Source: Hymenobacter nivis (GTDB lineage: Bacteria; Bacteroidota; Bacteroidia; Cytophagales; Hymenobacteraceae). Taken from it: a stretch of 64,000 nt of DNA. Shown one piece after another: positions 23,349-31,754 of this stretch. The stretch spans positions 310,753 through 374,752 of the forward strand of contig NZ_RCYZ01000002.1 in the NCBI RefSeq assembly GCF_006439025.1. Reading direction: 5' to 3'. Both the position numbers and the translations under genes were made by a program. Position 1 is the stretch's first letter; every line of letters starts with the position of its first letter. Under the pieces are notes generated by a model. That model saw nothing but the letters and a program-made list of their open reading frames with translations. It did no database searches and was not told the DNA's origin.

Positions 23349-24815
23349 ATGGCTAAACTATTTTTATTCGGCATCGGCGGCACGGGCTCGCGCGTGATTC
23401 GCTCGCTGACGATGCTGCTGGCGGCGGGCGTCGAAATCAAGAACTGCGACACGGTGGTGCCCATCATCATCGACCCCGACGCCCGCAACGGCGACATGAA
23501 CCGCACCGTGGAACTGCTCAAAACCTACGCCCGGCTTCGCAAAAGCTTGCAGCCGGCCCCGGCGGTGGGCGACTTCTTCCACACCGACATCAAAACGCTC
23601 TCGGCCATTGCCCAAACTGGCAGCGGCGACGTGAAGGATGCCTTCGTGTACGATTTCGGCAACATCAACGAGAGCTTCCGCGACTACCTGCACTACGACC
23701 GGATGCCGGTGGAAAGCCGTCACTTGGTGGACCTGCTCTTCACGCCCGAAAACCTGGCCAGCCCGCTCACCGTGGGCTTCAAGGGCAGCCCCAACGTGGG
23801 CTCGGTGGTGCTGAACGGGCTGATGGGCTCGGCCGAAATCCAGGCCTTTGCCAACAACTTCAACGAGCAGGACGGCGACCGGGTGTTCTTCATCAGCTCC
23901 ATCTTCGGGGGCACGGGCGCGGCGGGTTTTCCGCTGCTGCTCAAGAACCTGCGTTACCCCGACCTGAGCAGCGGCCAGCGCCTGCCCAACGAAAAAGCCC
24001 TGCGCGAGGCCCCCATGGGCGGCCTCACGGTGCTGCCCTACTTCAAGGTGAACCCCAGCGCGGAGAGTGCCATCGACTCGCGGTTTTTTATCACCAAAAC
24101 CAAGGCGGCCCTCAGCTACTACGAGACCAACCTGCGGGGCCTCAACTCGTTGTACTACCTGGCCGACCCGGTTACCAAGAGCTACGACAACCAGGAGGGC
24201 GGCGCCAACCAGACCAACGGCGCCCACTTCATCGAGCTGGTGGGGGCCCTGGCGGTGTTCGATTTCATGGCCCACAGCAAGGCCGAGCTGCAAGGGCAGG
24301 AGCTATTTTTCGAGTATGGCCTGGAGAAGGACGACCGGCCGGTGCGCTTCGGCTCGCTCGACCCCGACAAGAGCCTGCAGCTGCTGGGCCGGGCCCTGAC
24401 GCGGTTTCAGCTCTTCGCCACTTTCCTCACCCACGGCCTGCCCGGCACCATGGACGCGGTGTTTGCCAAAACCCTGCAACTGCCCGCCGAGTGGAAGCAC
24501 GACGACTTTTACCGGGCTCTGCGCGAGCTGCTCGACAACCCGGCCTACGGCTTCACGCCCTGGCTGAAGGAACTGGCGGCCAACGACCGGTCCTTCGCGC
24601 CGTTCCAGCTCGGCTCGGCCGACTATAACGACCTAGTGTACGGCCAGCGCGTCGAAACCGGCTTTTTCGACAAGGGCATCGTCACCAATTCGCTGCGCAA
24701 GTCGCTCGACGACAACGCCACCAAAGTGGGTCACCCCACCAAGCCGGGCCAGTTCGTGGAGCTGTTCAGCAAGGTGATGCGCGAGACGGTGGACAGCAAA
24801 ATCAAGGGCTTTTAG
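23349..24815 (+). CDS. Tubulin/FtsZ-like NTPase
   Basis: A 488-residue protein with hallmarks of the tubulin superfamily. The N-terminal strand-loop is KLFLFGIGGTGSRV (Gly8-Arg15), and the nucleotide-binding tubulin signature-like loop is FGGTGAAG (Gly187-Gly193), close to the family GGGTGSG/GGGTGTG. It is much larger than a bare FtsZ core and lacks an obvious FtsZ C-terminal peptide, so it is not the cell-division FtsZ. It most likely belongs to the tubulin-like family found with vWA, membrane and OmpA-type genes. It probably binds GTP and may polymerise; neither is shown here. It precedes the ASKHA ATPase gene by 36 bases. The ATG at 23349 follows a Lys/Phe start; the upstream extension looks non-coding. 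Confidence 0.8.
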   Translation: MAKLFLFGIGGTGSRVIRSLTMLLAAGVEIKNCDTVVPIIIDPDARNGDMNRTVELLKTYARLRKSLQPAPAVGDFFHTDIKTLSAIAQTGSGDVKDAFVYDFGNINESFRDYLHYDRMPVESRHLVDLLFTPENLASPLTVGFKGSPNVGSVVLNGLMGSAEIQAFANNFNEQDGDRVFFISSIFGGTGAAGFPLLLKNLRYPDLSSGQRLPNEKALREAPMGGLTVLPYFKVNPSAESAIDSRFFITKTKAALSYYETNLRGLNSLYYLADPVTKSYDNQEGGANQTNGAHFIELVGALAVFDFMAHSKAELQGQELFFEYGLEKDDRPVRFGSLDPDKSLQLLGRALTRFQLFATFLTHGLPGTMDAVFAKTLQLPAEWKHDDFYRALRELLDNPAYGFTPWLKELAANDRSFAPFQLGSADYNDLVYGQRVETGFFDKGIVTNSLRKSLDDNATKVGHPTKPGQFVELFSKVMRETVDSKIKGF

Positions 24816-24851
24816 CCGTTGAAAATCATTAGTCGATAGATCGATAACGTT

Positions 24852-27800
24852 ATGAGCACCATCCTCCGCCTGCACCAGCAGGGCAAATCGTTGCTTCGTG
24901 GCTGGCAGCAGTCCGACCGCTTGAGCGACAACCAAATTAAGACCATTGCCGACCCCGACGGCGGTTCGGCGCACGTCACCAGCACGTCGATTCCGACGCC
25001 TTTTGGGCAGTTGCACTTGCTGGCCGAGGCGTTCGAGTTTGTGCGCCACGAGCCCAACGGCACGTCCGTGTACCATCACCTGGTGACGCACTGCCTGGAC
25101 CTGCTGGAGCTGTTGTTCTTCCGCCAACAGTTTGCCAACTACAGCCTTACGCTGCTGCCCTGGCACAAAGACGACCAACTTAGGGCCCTGCAAAGCAACG
25201 AGGCCACCCGCCTGATGGGCCGCACGCTGGGCCTGTACCTGAACGACCCGCAGTTTGCGGGCGTCGAAACGCTGTTCCTGATTTTTGGGGAAGCGCGCGG
25301 TAGCGGGCGGCGCGAGCTGCTGGGCCTCACCTCGCCGTTTACACTGGTGTTTGCGCGGCAGGGGCTGCGGGCGCTGGACATTCAGCGGGTGAATGGCACC
25401 GGGCGCTACTTCGACCAGGCCATTGTGCCACTGGCCAGCAGGGCCCCCGAGTTCCAGAAGTTTCTGTACGGCTGGTTCGACGTGAACAAGAACCTGCGCG
25501 ACAAGACGTTCGCCAACAGTTTCTTCAAGTACTTGCAGGACACCGACCGGCAGCGCGTGAACGACGTGGCCGGCCAGAACCTCAACCCCACCGAGTTCTT
25601 AGCCGACTACGAGCCGCTGATCTACGAGGGCGGCACGGTGCGCATCAAGGGCGCCGAGCTGTACCAGGCGCGCACCTCGCAGAAGCCCGGCACCAGCGAC
25701 TGGTTCATCGCCGCCACGCGGGTGCTGGAGGGCCCCGCGCCGCTCGTGCTCAAGCCCGACCTCGACCTGACGGGCAGCAACTACTACGGCGGCACCCGCG
25801 GCGCGGCCGGCATGGGGGCCCAAATTGGCTGGGCCGACGCCGAGCCCAACCTGGCGGCCCGCGTGCTGCCCGCGCTGGGCATCACCTACCCGTACCTGAC
25901 GGTGAACGACCTGCTGGAAGACTTCCTCGTGGAGCTGCCCTACGGCCTGAACCGCGACAAATTTGCCGCCGGCCGCCAGCCTGTCATTTACAAGCCGGGG
26001 GCCCGGAAGGCGTACCAGTACACCGATTTTGATACGGACGCTGACCTGCAGTTTCCGTTTCTGCTGCCGCTGAAAAAGCAGTTTTTCACCTTCTTCACCC
26101 CCGAAGACGTGAACCGCCTGGTACAGTTCACGGTGGAAATGAACTACGTGACCGTGACGCTGACCGTGCCCGTGCAAAACGGCCAGCCCGTGGTGTACGA
26201 GCGCCATTACTACCGCAAGCTGCCCAGCGCCGTGAGCCAGCGCCCCGAAAACGGCTTCCTGGTGGAGACGCTGGTGAACCTGGGCGTGTTCCCGTTCTAC
26301 AAGCACGAGCGGGCTGAAATCAACAACACCTACGAGGTGATGCTGGTGGACGACAACTCCGGCTCGTCGCTGGCCGACTTGCATTTCCACGACGCGCAGG
26401 GCCCCCGCCAGGCCGAAAAGCAGGTGCGCGTGGCCCGCAACCCGTTCGGGGCGGCCAGCATCTACTACCAGTTGCGGCAGGCGCCGTTTGACTTCGTGGA
26501 GCTGGAATGCCCGCTGCCCGATGCGCCCGGCACGCCCTTCCGCACGGTGCGCAACGTGGTGGTGCCCCTTTGGAAGCCGGTGGCCAGCGGCCCGGCCAAC
26601 TTCACGTTCGCCGTCGATTTTGGCACCACCAACAGCCACGTGGCCCTGATGCGCGGCGCCGACACCACGCCCGAGCCCTTCAGCATCGCCACCGAGGACG
26701 AGCTGCAAGTGGTGACGCTGAACCAGCCGCTGAAGCGCGCCAACGCCCTGCCCGAGCGCTACAGCAACAGCTTCGGCAGCTTGGCCTACGCCCGCACGGT
26801 GCAAAACCGCGAGTTCGTGCCCGCCTTCATTGGTACGCCGGGCGCCGATTACGCCTTTCCAATCCGAACGGCCACCTGCGAAACGCCCATTTTTGCGGGC
26901 CAGATCACCCAGCTGTTCGGCAACGTCAATATCGGTTTCAATATCAACCGCGACGAGCTGAACGGCTCCGTGGGCCACTACCGCACCAACCTAAAGTGGG
27001 AAACCAGCGGGGCTGACAACGAGGCCGGTCAGCGCCGCGTGCGGGCTTTCCTGCGCGAGTTGCTGCTGCTCATCAAGCACAAAACGGCCCTCAACAACGG
27101 CGACGTGAGCAAGACCCAAGTGGTGTGGTTCCGGCCGTTGAGCATGAACGCCGCTGCCCAACTGGTGTTCGAAAATACCTGGGCCGAGGAGTACAAGTGG
27201 GTGTTCGGTGAGCGCCAGCAGTTCCCGCCGCGGGTGCTGAGCGAGTCGCTGGCCCCGTACCTCGACTTGGTGAAGCAGGGCGCCATCGAGCCGCGCGACG
27301 GCGTGAATGCCGTGAACGTGGACATCGGCGGCGGCACCACCGACGTGCTGTTTGTGCGGGGCGAAAAACCGGCCGCCATCAGCTCGTTCCGCTTTGCCGG
27401 CGACGTGCTGTGGAGCGACGGCTCCCGCCAAACCCGCGGCGGTCGCCTGAATGGCTTCCTGCGCTACCAAGATGCGCTGGTGGGCAAAATGGTGCCCGAC
27501 GAAACGAACAAGGACGCTTTCCAAAAGGCCCGCAATGCGTTCGAGAAGGCCATGAAGAATCCGGACTTCTACGCCTCCGACGTGGTGAGCCTGCTGTTTG
27601 GGTTCGACGACCAGCTGCGGTTCAGCGAGAAAATCATCCTGGCCCAGCACCTGCGCGTGGTGCTGCTGCTGCACTTTGCGGCCATTGTGTACCACGTGGG
27701 GCAGGCGGCCCAGGCCCAGGGCCTCAGCCCGTTGCCGCGCCACCTCAGCTTCAGCGGCAAGGGCAGCACGTACATCAAGCTGCTCGATTTCCGCCCCGGC

Positions 27801-28421
27801 CAGCCCACGGCCACCAAGCTGGCGCGGCTGGTGCTGGCGTTTGCCACCGGCCAGCCCGTGCCCGCCGACTTCCGCCTCACCGTGGCCACCGACCCCAAGG
27901 AAGCTACCGCCAACGGCGGGGCCCGCCTCTTCGCCACCCAGCAGGGCGAGCATCTGGCCCTGCAGGACCTGATGGAGAACATGAAGGCCACCGCCATCAT
28001 CGGTGATACCTTCCCCAAGGAGCCGTCGGATGACGCCGCCGAAGCCGCTGGGGCCCCGGCCGTGGCGCCCGCGCCGGTGCTTACCGGCCGCGCCGCCCAG
28101 CCCAACCTGGCCCAGGCTCGCGAGGGGCGCGACGGGGTGCTCGTGAACGCCCAGCGCCTCATCGACTTCCTGGCCAACGACCCTGACGTGGAAGAGCTGC
28201 TGCCGCGCCTAAACGTGGAGTTTGACGCCGATTTCCTGAGCGAGTTTTTCCGCCAGGAGATGGGCGACAGCCTCAATGCGGGCTTCAACCAGCTCTCCGC
28301 CAACACGGCCAAGGAAACGACGGCCATTGGCGAGACGCTGTTCTTCTTCGCCTTCCGCGACGCCCTGCCTAAGCTCACCCAACGCCTTTACGAACGCCAC
28401 TATGCTGCACAAACTGCTTGA
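24852..28421 (+). CDS. Giant actin/Hsp70-fold (ASKHA) ATPase, possibly SrfB-like
   Basis: An 1189-residue protein. The C-terminal half carries the three nucleotide-binding motifs of the actin/Hsp70 superfamily: phosphate-1 VDFGTTNSHVAL (Asp589), phosphate-2 VDIGGGTTDVLFV (Asp824) and an adenosine-like motif SFSGKGSTYIKL (Gly969). Residues 1-580 have no recognised domain. The size and motif order are reminiscent of the SrfB family of large Hsp70-like proteins; this is from memory and needs a profile search. No signal peptide or membrane segment is visible, so it is probably cytoplasmic. Its 3' end overlaps the next gene by 20 bases, supporting an operon. The ATG at 24852 is the first start after the tubulin-like gene. 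Confidence 0.8.
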   Translation: MSTILRLHQQGKSLLRGWQQSDRLSDNQIKTIADPDGGSAHVTSTSIPTPFGQLHLLAEAFEFVRHEPNGTSVYHHLVTHCLDLLELLFFRQQFANYSLTLLPWHKDDQLRALQSNEATRLMGRTLGLYLNDPQFAGVETLFLIFGEARGSGRRELLGLTSPFTLVFARQGLRALDIQRVNGTGRYFDQAIVPLASRAPEFQKFLYGWFDVNKNLRDKTFANSFFKYLQDTDRQRVNDVAGQNLNPTEFLADYEPLIYEGGTVRIKGAELYQARTSQKPGTSDWFIAATRVLEGPAPLVLKPDLDLTGSNYYGGTRGAAGMGAQIGWADAEPNLAARVLPALGITYPYLTVNDLLEDFLVELPYGLNRDKFAAGRQPVIYKPGARKAYQYTDFDTDADLQFPFLLPLKKQFFTFFTPEDVNRLVQFTVEMNYVTVTLTVPVQNGQPVVYERHYYRKLPSAVSQRPENGFLVETLVNLGVFPFYKHERAEINNTYEVMLVDDNSGSSLADLHFHDAQGPRQAEKQVRVARNPFGAASIYYQLRQAPFDFVELECPLPDAPGTPFRTVRNVVVPLWKPVASGPANFTFAVDFGTTNSHVALMRGADTTPEPFSIATEDELQVVTLNQPLKRANALPERYSNSFGSLAYARTVQNREFVPAFIGTPGADYAFPIRTATCETPIFAGQITQLFGNVNIGFNINRDELNGSVGHYRTNLKWETSGADNEAGQRRVRAFLRELLLLIKHKTALNNGDVSKTQVVWFRPLSMNAAAQLVFENTWAEEYKWVFGERQQFPPRVLSESLAPYLDLVKQGAIEPRDGVNAVNVDIGGGTTDVLFVRGEKPAAISSFRFAGDVLWSDGSRQTRGGRLNGFLRYQDALVGKMVPDETNKDAFQKARNAFEKAMKNPDFYASDVVSLLFGFDDQLRFSEKIILAQHLRVVLLLHFAAIVYHVGQAAQAQGLSPLPRHLSFSGKGSTYIKLLDFRPGQPTATKLARLVLAFATGQPVPADFRLTVATDPKEATANGGARLFATQQGEHLALQDLMENMKATAIIGDTFPKEPSDDAAEAAGAPAVAPAPVLTGRAAQPNLAQAREGRDGVLVNAQRLIDFLANDPDVEELLPRLNVEFDADFLSEFFRQEMGDSLNAGFNQLSANTAKETTAIGETLFFFAFRDALPKLTQRLYERHYAAQTA

Positions 28422-29364
28422 TTTTGGTGGCCGCGCGGCCCGCGTAACAGCCTGCGCAGCGCTGCTGGCCAGCGGCTCCGGGGCCCTGGCCCAAGGCATT
28501 GAGAGCCCCGCGCCGGTGGCTAACGCGCCGGCGCAGGAATCGGCGGGGCAGGAGGTAGGGGCCCCAGCGGCCGCAGCCCAGCCCGTGCCGAGCCGCGACT
28601 GGAGCGAGTGGGCCCTGGCGTTGTCTGCCCTGAGTTTGATCGGGGTCGTATTTCTGATTATGACCCGGCCCAAGCACCGGCACCGCGCATCGTCGGGCAG
28701 CGTGGCGAGCAGCAATACCACCCGCCTGGCCGGCGCGACCGATGAGCTGACGCCTGGCCAGTTCAAGGAAGTACAGAAGATGATAGCCAGGGCCCTGGCC
28801 GACCAAAACCGGCCGGCCGCAAGCCCCGCCGCCCCAGCCCCCGCTGCGCCAATGGCCAGCGCCGCGGCAAACCGCCCAAAACAGGCAGTCAACGCGCCCC
28901 GTCCCAAAGTGGCCTCCACTGCCGTACCGCCACCCGAAGCCCCGGTAGGGGCGCCAGTGGCCCTTGCTGAGCCCGAAGCCGTAGTGCCGGAAGTGTCCGC
29001 CGAGCAACCCGCCGCCCCGGCCCCGCCCGCGCCAGTGGGGCCCCGGCGCGCCTACGTCAGTTCAGCGCCAGTGAACGGACGGTTTCGGCGCAACGTGCTG
29101 CAGGGGCAGCCGGCCCACAACAGCATCTATGAGCTGACCTGGGACCCGGCGCGGCCCGACGAAACCACGTTCCAAGTGAACCCCGACCCGGTGTCGCACC
29201 CGCGGCACATCAGTTCCTACGCCGACGTGCTGGAACCGGCCTGCGAGTTTAACTTGCCCCAGGGCGCCGCTTCGCGCATCGTGACGGAGGCCCCCGGCCT
29301 GCTCCGCCGCGTCGACGGCGACGACTGGGAAATCGTCCGCAAGGCGCGCATTCACTTCGCTTAA
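28402..29364 (+). CDS. Ala/Pro-rich protein with signal/membrane segment (locus member)
   Basis: A 320-residue protein of unknown function. A hydrophobic N-terminal stretch (about 15-31) resembles a signal peptide, and a clear membrane helix follows at about 69-88 (EWALALSALSLIGVVFLIM), then basic residues. A long Ala/Pro linker (about 130-230) leads to a compact C-terminal domain (about 235-320, with YELTWDPARPDETTFQVNP). By charge the C-terminal part would be cytoplasmic, where it could contact the ASKHA or tubulin-like proteins; this is inference. ATG 28402 lies inside the end of the preceding gene (20-base overlap), a sign of translational coupling. A perfect 28-bp hairpin separates it from the channel genes. 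Confidence 0.65.
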   Translation: MLHKLLDFGGRAARVTACAALLASGSGALAQGIESPAPVANAPAQESAGQEVGAPAAAAQPVPSRDWSEWALALSALSLIGVVFLIMTRPKHRHRASSGSVASSNTTRLAGATDELTPGQFKEVQKMIARALADQNRPAASPAAPAPAAPMASAAANRPKQAVNAPRPKVASTAVPPPEAPVGAPVALAEPEAVVPEVSAEQPAAPAPPAPVGPRRAYVSSAPVNGRFRRNVLQGQPAHNSIYELTWDPARPDETTFQVNPDPVSHPRHISSYADVLEPACEFNLPQGAASRIVTEAPGLLRRVDGDDWEIVRKARIHFA

Positions 29365-29372
29365 TTTCAACT

Positions 29373-29436
29373 GTTGCGCTGGGCGCCGCGCGGCCACTGG
29401 AACCTTACCCAGTGGCCGCGCGGCGCCCAGCGCAAC
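29373..29436 (+). repeat. Perfect 28-bp inverted repeat inside the locus
   Basis: Arms 29373-29400 and 29409-29436 are fully complementary with an 8-nt loop (AACCTTAC). The stem is GC-rich (GTTGCGCTGGGCGCCG...). There is no T tract after it, and the MotA-like start codon is 11 bases downstream. It may lower expression of the channel genes relative to the upstream genes, act as an mRNA processing barrier, or be a protein site. Confidence 0.85.
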
Positions 29437-29447
29437 GATTTTAGCTT

Positions 29448-30890
29448 ATGCTGCTACTCATTGAGGCCCTGGCCATCGTGCTGCTGATTGGCTTGCAAGT
29501 GCGGGCCTTCCTGGGGGCCCGCGCCCAAATTGGCCGCCTGGAAAAACTGTTCCCGGGACCCGGGGCCCTGTTTCTCACCAAGGTGAGCGACCCGGCGACG
29601 CACCGCGAGGTGGACACAGTGGCCAGCACGGCGCCCTCGCCGGAGTTTGCCGAAGTGCTGGCCAACACCAACGTGTACCTGCTCAAAAACAAGGGCACGG
29701 CCGACTTCAACATCCTGCAAGACCTGACCGAGCGCCGCGTGGGGGCCCTGGACGGCGAAATTCAGTCCACCACCTCGCTGCCGCTCTACATCGGGCTGAT
29801 GGGCACGTTCGGCGGCGCCATTTTGGGCCTGGTGAGCCTCGTGCTGGGCGACGGCAAGTTTGACGACGTGGCTATTGCGGGCTTCCTACGGGGCATCACG
29901 GTGGCTATGGTGGGCAGCTTGTGCGGGCTGGGCCTCACGCTGTGGGGCAACGCGCTGTACCGCGAAGCCCGCCGCCAAGCCGAGCGGCTGCGCAACGATT
30001 ACTACTCGTTTTTGCAGGTGGAGCTGCTGCCGATTTTGCACTCCGACATGGCCGGCAGCCTGAGCACCCTCAAGACGGTGCTGGACAGCTTCAACGTCAA
30101 GTTCGTCAACGACATCCAGTCCATCGGGCCGGCGTTTGAGCAGCTGCGGCCGCTCATCGACCAGATTATCAGCAGCACGGAGGTGCAGCGCCGGTTTTTA
30201 GAGCGGTTGCAAGGCATCGGGTTCACCGAGATGGCCAACGCCTCGGTGGCCGTGTTCGACCGCATGGATCGCAGCGCCCACATGTTCGAGGACTTCTTGG
30301 TGTACCAGGAGAAATTGAACGCTACCCTGGCCGCCGGGGGCGATGTGGTGCGCAAGGTCGAAAGCCTGCTGAGCCGCCTCACGGGCCTGGAAACCGGCCT
30401 CAACCAGGTGCCGGCCATGCTCCAGCAGCACAACGACACGGTGGACCGCCAGTTCCGGTTTTTCAACCAGAGCCAGGAGCGCATGGACCGCATGGGCGCC
30501 GACACGGAGCAGTACTTCGACAAGGCCAGCCGCCAGCTCACGGGCATGATGACCACGCGCCTGGCCCACTTCAACGCCGATGCCGAGAATGCCCAAGCCG
30601 AGTGGCAGCGCCGCTTCGACACGCTCAAGGCCGACAACATTTACCAGCGCATCGTCGAGTACCTCAACCCGTTCAGCCAGCTGCCGGCCCAGCAGCAGGC
30701 CCTCAACCAGCTGCAGGAGCGCCAGGCCCAGCAAACCGCCCAGGCCATCCAAGCCCTGCAGCAGCGCCTCGACGCCGACACGGCCTTGCAGCAGCAGCTG
30801 CTCTTCCAGGTCACGCGCACCAACGCCGTGCTCGAGCAGCTCACCCAGCGCAGCTGGCTCCAGAAAGCACTGGGCCTGAACAAGAAGTAG
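29448..30890 (+). CDS. MotA/TolQ/ZorA-like channel subunit with long cytoplasmic tail
   Basis: A 480-residue inner-membrane protein. Hydrophobic segments lie at about 1-18, 112-133 (PLYIGLMGTFGGAILGLVSL) and 146-170 (FLRGITVAMVGSLCGLGLTL), the arrangement of MotA/TolQ/ExbB proton-channel proteins. Residues about 175-480 form a long, mostly helical tail rich in Gln, Leu and Arg, with likely coiled coil near 415-470 (QQQALNQLQERQAQQTAQ). Such a tail is found in ZorA of Zorya and is absent from flagellar MotA. It is followed directly (no gap) by the MotB-like partner, so they probably form an ion-driven stator. Confidence 0.82.
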   Translation: MLLLIEALAIVLLIGLQVRAFLGARAQIGRLEKLFPGPGALFLTKVSDPATHREVDTVASTAPSPEFAEVLANTNVYLLKNKGTADFNILQDLTERRVGALDGEIQSTTSLPLYIGLMGTFGGAILGLVSLVLGDGKFDDVAIAGFLRGITVAMVGSLCGLGLTLWGNALYREARRQAERLRNDYYSFLQVELLPILHSDMAGSLSTLKTVLDSFNVKFVNDIQSIGPAFEQLRPLIDQIISSTEVQRRFLERLQGIGFTEMANASVAVFDRMDRSAHMFEDFLVYQEKLNATLAAGGDVVRKVESLLSRLTGLETGLNQVPAMLQQHNDTVDRQFRFFNQSQERMDRMGADTEQYFDKASRQLTGMMTTRLAHFNADAENAQAEWQRRFDTLKADNIYQRIVEYLNPFSQLPAQQQALNQLQERQAQQTAQAIQALQQRLDADTALQQQLLFQVTRTNAVLEQLTQRSWLQKALGLNKK

Positions 30891-31553
30891 ATGAACCAGG
30901 ACCGCAAAGACTTCTTCTGGCCCAGCTACGTGGACCTGATGACGGCCCTGTTCCTGGTAATGCTGGTGCTGTTTGTGCTCAGCTACAAGCGCTTCCAGGA
31001 CAAGCAGCGCACCAACGAAAACCTAATTGCCGAACTGAAGGTGCAGGTGCAGGAAAAGCGCAAGCTCGACGAAATCAAGGATGCCCTGAAGCGGCTGGAG
31101 AGCAGCTACTTCACGTACAATCAGCGCTACAAGCGCTACGAGTTGAACTCGGAAGTGACCTTCGCGCCCAAGAGCGACGTGCTGCCCGCCGCCGCCCAGG
31201 GCCCCCTGGTGCAGGCCGGGCGCTTCCTGCTGCGCCAAATGCAGAGCCTGAACAAGCAGGATAACGTGCAGTACCTCATCGTGGTGGAGGGCCGCGCCGC
31301 CAAGGACTTGCGCTACCCCGCCACCGACCCGCACAACCTCGACGGGCCCGCCGTGCGCCAGCTCAGCTACAGCCGGGCCCTGGCCGTGCTGCGGCTCTGG
31401 GAGCAAGCCGGCTTGCAATTCCCGGCCAACCTAGAGGTGGTGGCGGCCGGCAGCGGCTTCCGCGGCGCCGGCCGCTACACCGGGGCCGAGGAAGCGAAGA
31501 ATAAGCGCTTCATTATCCAGATTCAGCCCAAAATCGGCTCCATTGGCAAATGA
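30891..31553 (+). CDS. MotB/ZorB-like stator subunit with OmpA-like domain
   Basis: A 220-residue protein with one N-terminal membrane helix (about 14-31) carrying the conserved channel Asp15 in the context SYVDLMTALFLVMLVLFV, as in MotB/ZorB (family DxxTA). A helical stalk (about 35-75) leads to a periplasmic OmpA/MotB-like peptidoglycan-binding domain (about 78-215, including VTFAPKSDVLPAAAQ and YLIVVEGRA, then QLSYSRALAVLRLW). The stop of the MotA-like gene is adjacent to this ATG, so they are co-translated. It would anchor the channel to the cell wall. Confidence 0.85.
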   Translation: MNQDRKDFFWPSYVDLMTALFLVMLVLFVLSYKRFQDKQRTNENLIAELKVQVQEKRKLDEIKDALKRLESSYFTYNQRYKRYELNSEVTFAPKSDVLPAAAQGPLVQAGRFLLRQMQSLNKQDNVQYLIVVEGRAAKDLRYPATDPHNLDGPAVRQLSYSRALAVLRLWEQAGLQFPANLEVVAAGSGFRGAGRYTGAEEAKNKRFIIQIQPKIGSIGK

Positions 31554-31619
31554 TAACCTGGGGGTAACAACCGGGGCCCCAAGCGGGCCGTTGAAGTCTG
31601 GTTACCAACGGACCACCTT

Positions 31620-31736
31620 ATGAAACGCGACGAAATTGCTCCCCGCCAAACCCGCATCGTGTACATTCTGATGGCCTTCGCGGCGGCGGCAGGATTTGTA
31701 TGGGCCTTGTGGGAGCATATGCACCGCGCCGCGTAG
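31620..31736 (+). CDS. Possible 38-residue membrane peptide
   Basis: A short frame begins with MKRDEIAPRQTRIVYILM, a charged N-terminus followed by one hydrophobic helix (about 13-30, with VYILMAFAAAAGFVWALW) and a short basic end. It lies 66 bases after the MotB-like gene on the same strand and in the same direction. It has no family match I can name. Size and composition suit a small membrane peptide, but coding evidence is limited to the composition. Confidence 0.45.
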   Translation: MKRDEIAPRQTRIVYILMAFAAAAGFVWALWEHMHRAA

Positions 31737-31754
31737 GCCCCGGCCGCGGCGGGG

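Noticed and set aside
23349..24815. Calling the tubulin-like gene the cell-division ftsZ
   Set aside because: It lacks the FtsZ C-terminal peptide, is larger, has a divergent signature loop and is not near ftsA, ftsQ or mur genes.
25599..26978. Antisense frame inside the ASKHA gene
   Set aside because: No domain and no start context; opposite strand shows the conserved nucleotide-binding motifs.
21432..31736. Calling the locus a complete Zorya defence system
   Set aside because: Only the channel pair resembles ZorA/ZorB. ZorC, ZorD and ZorE are absent and other members are different, so the name is not justified.
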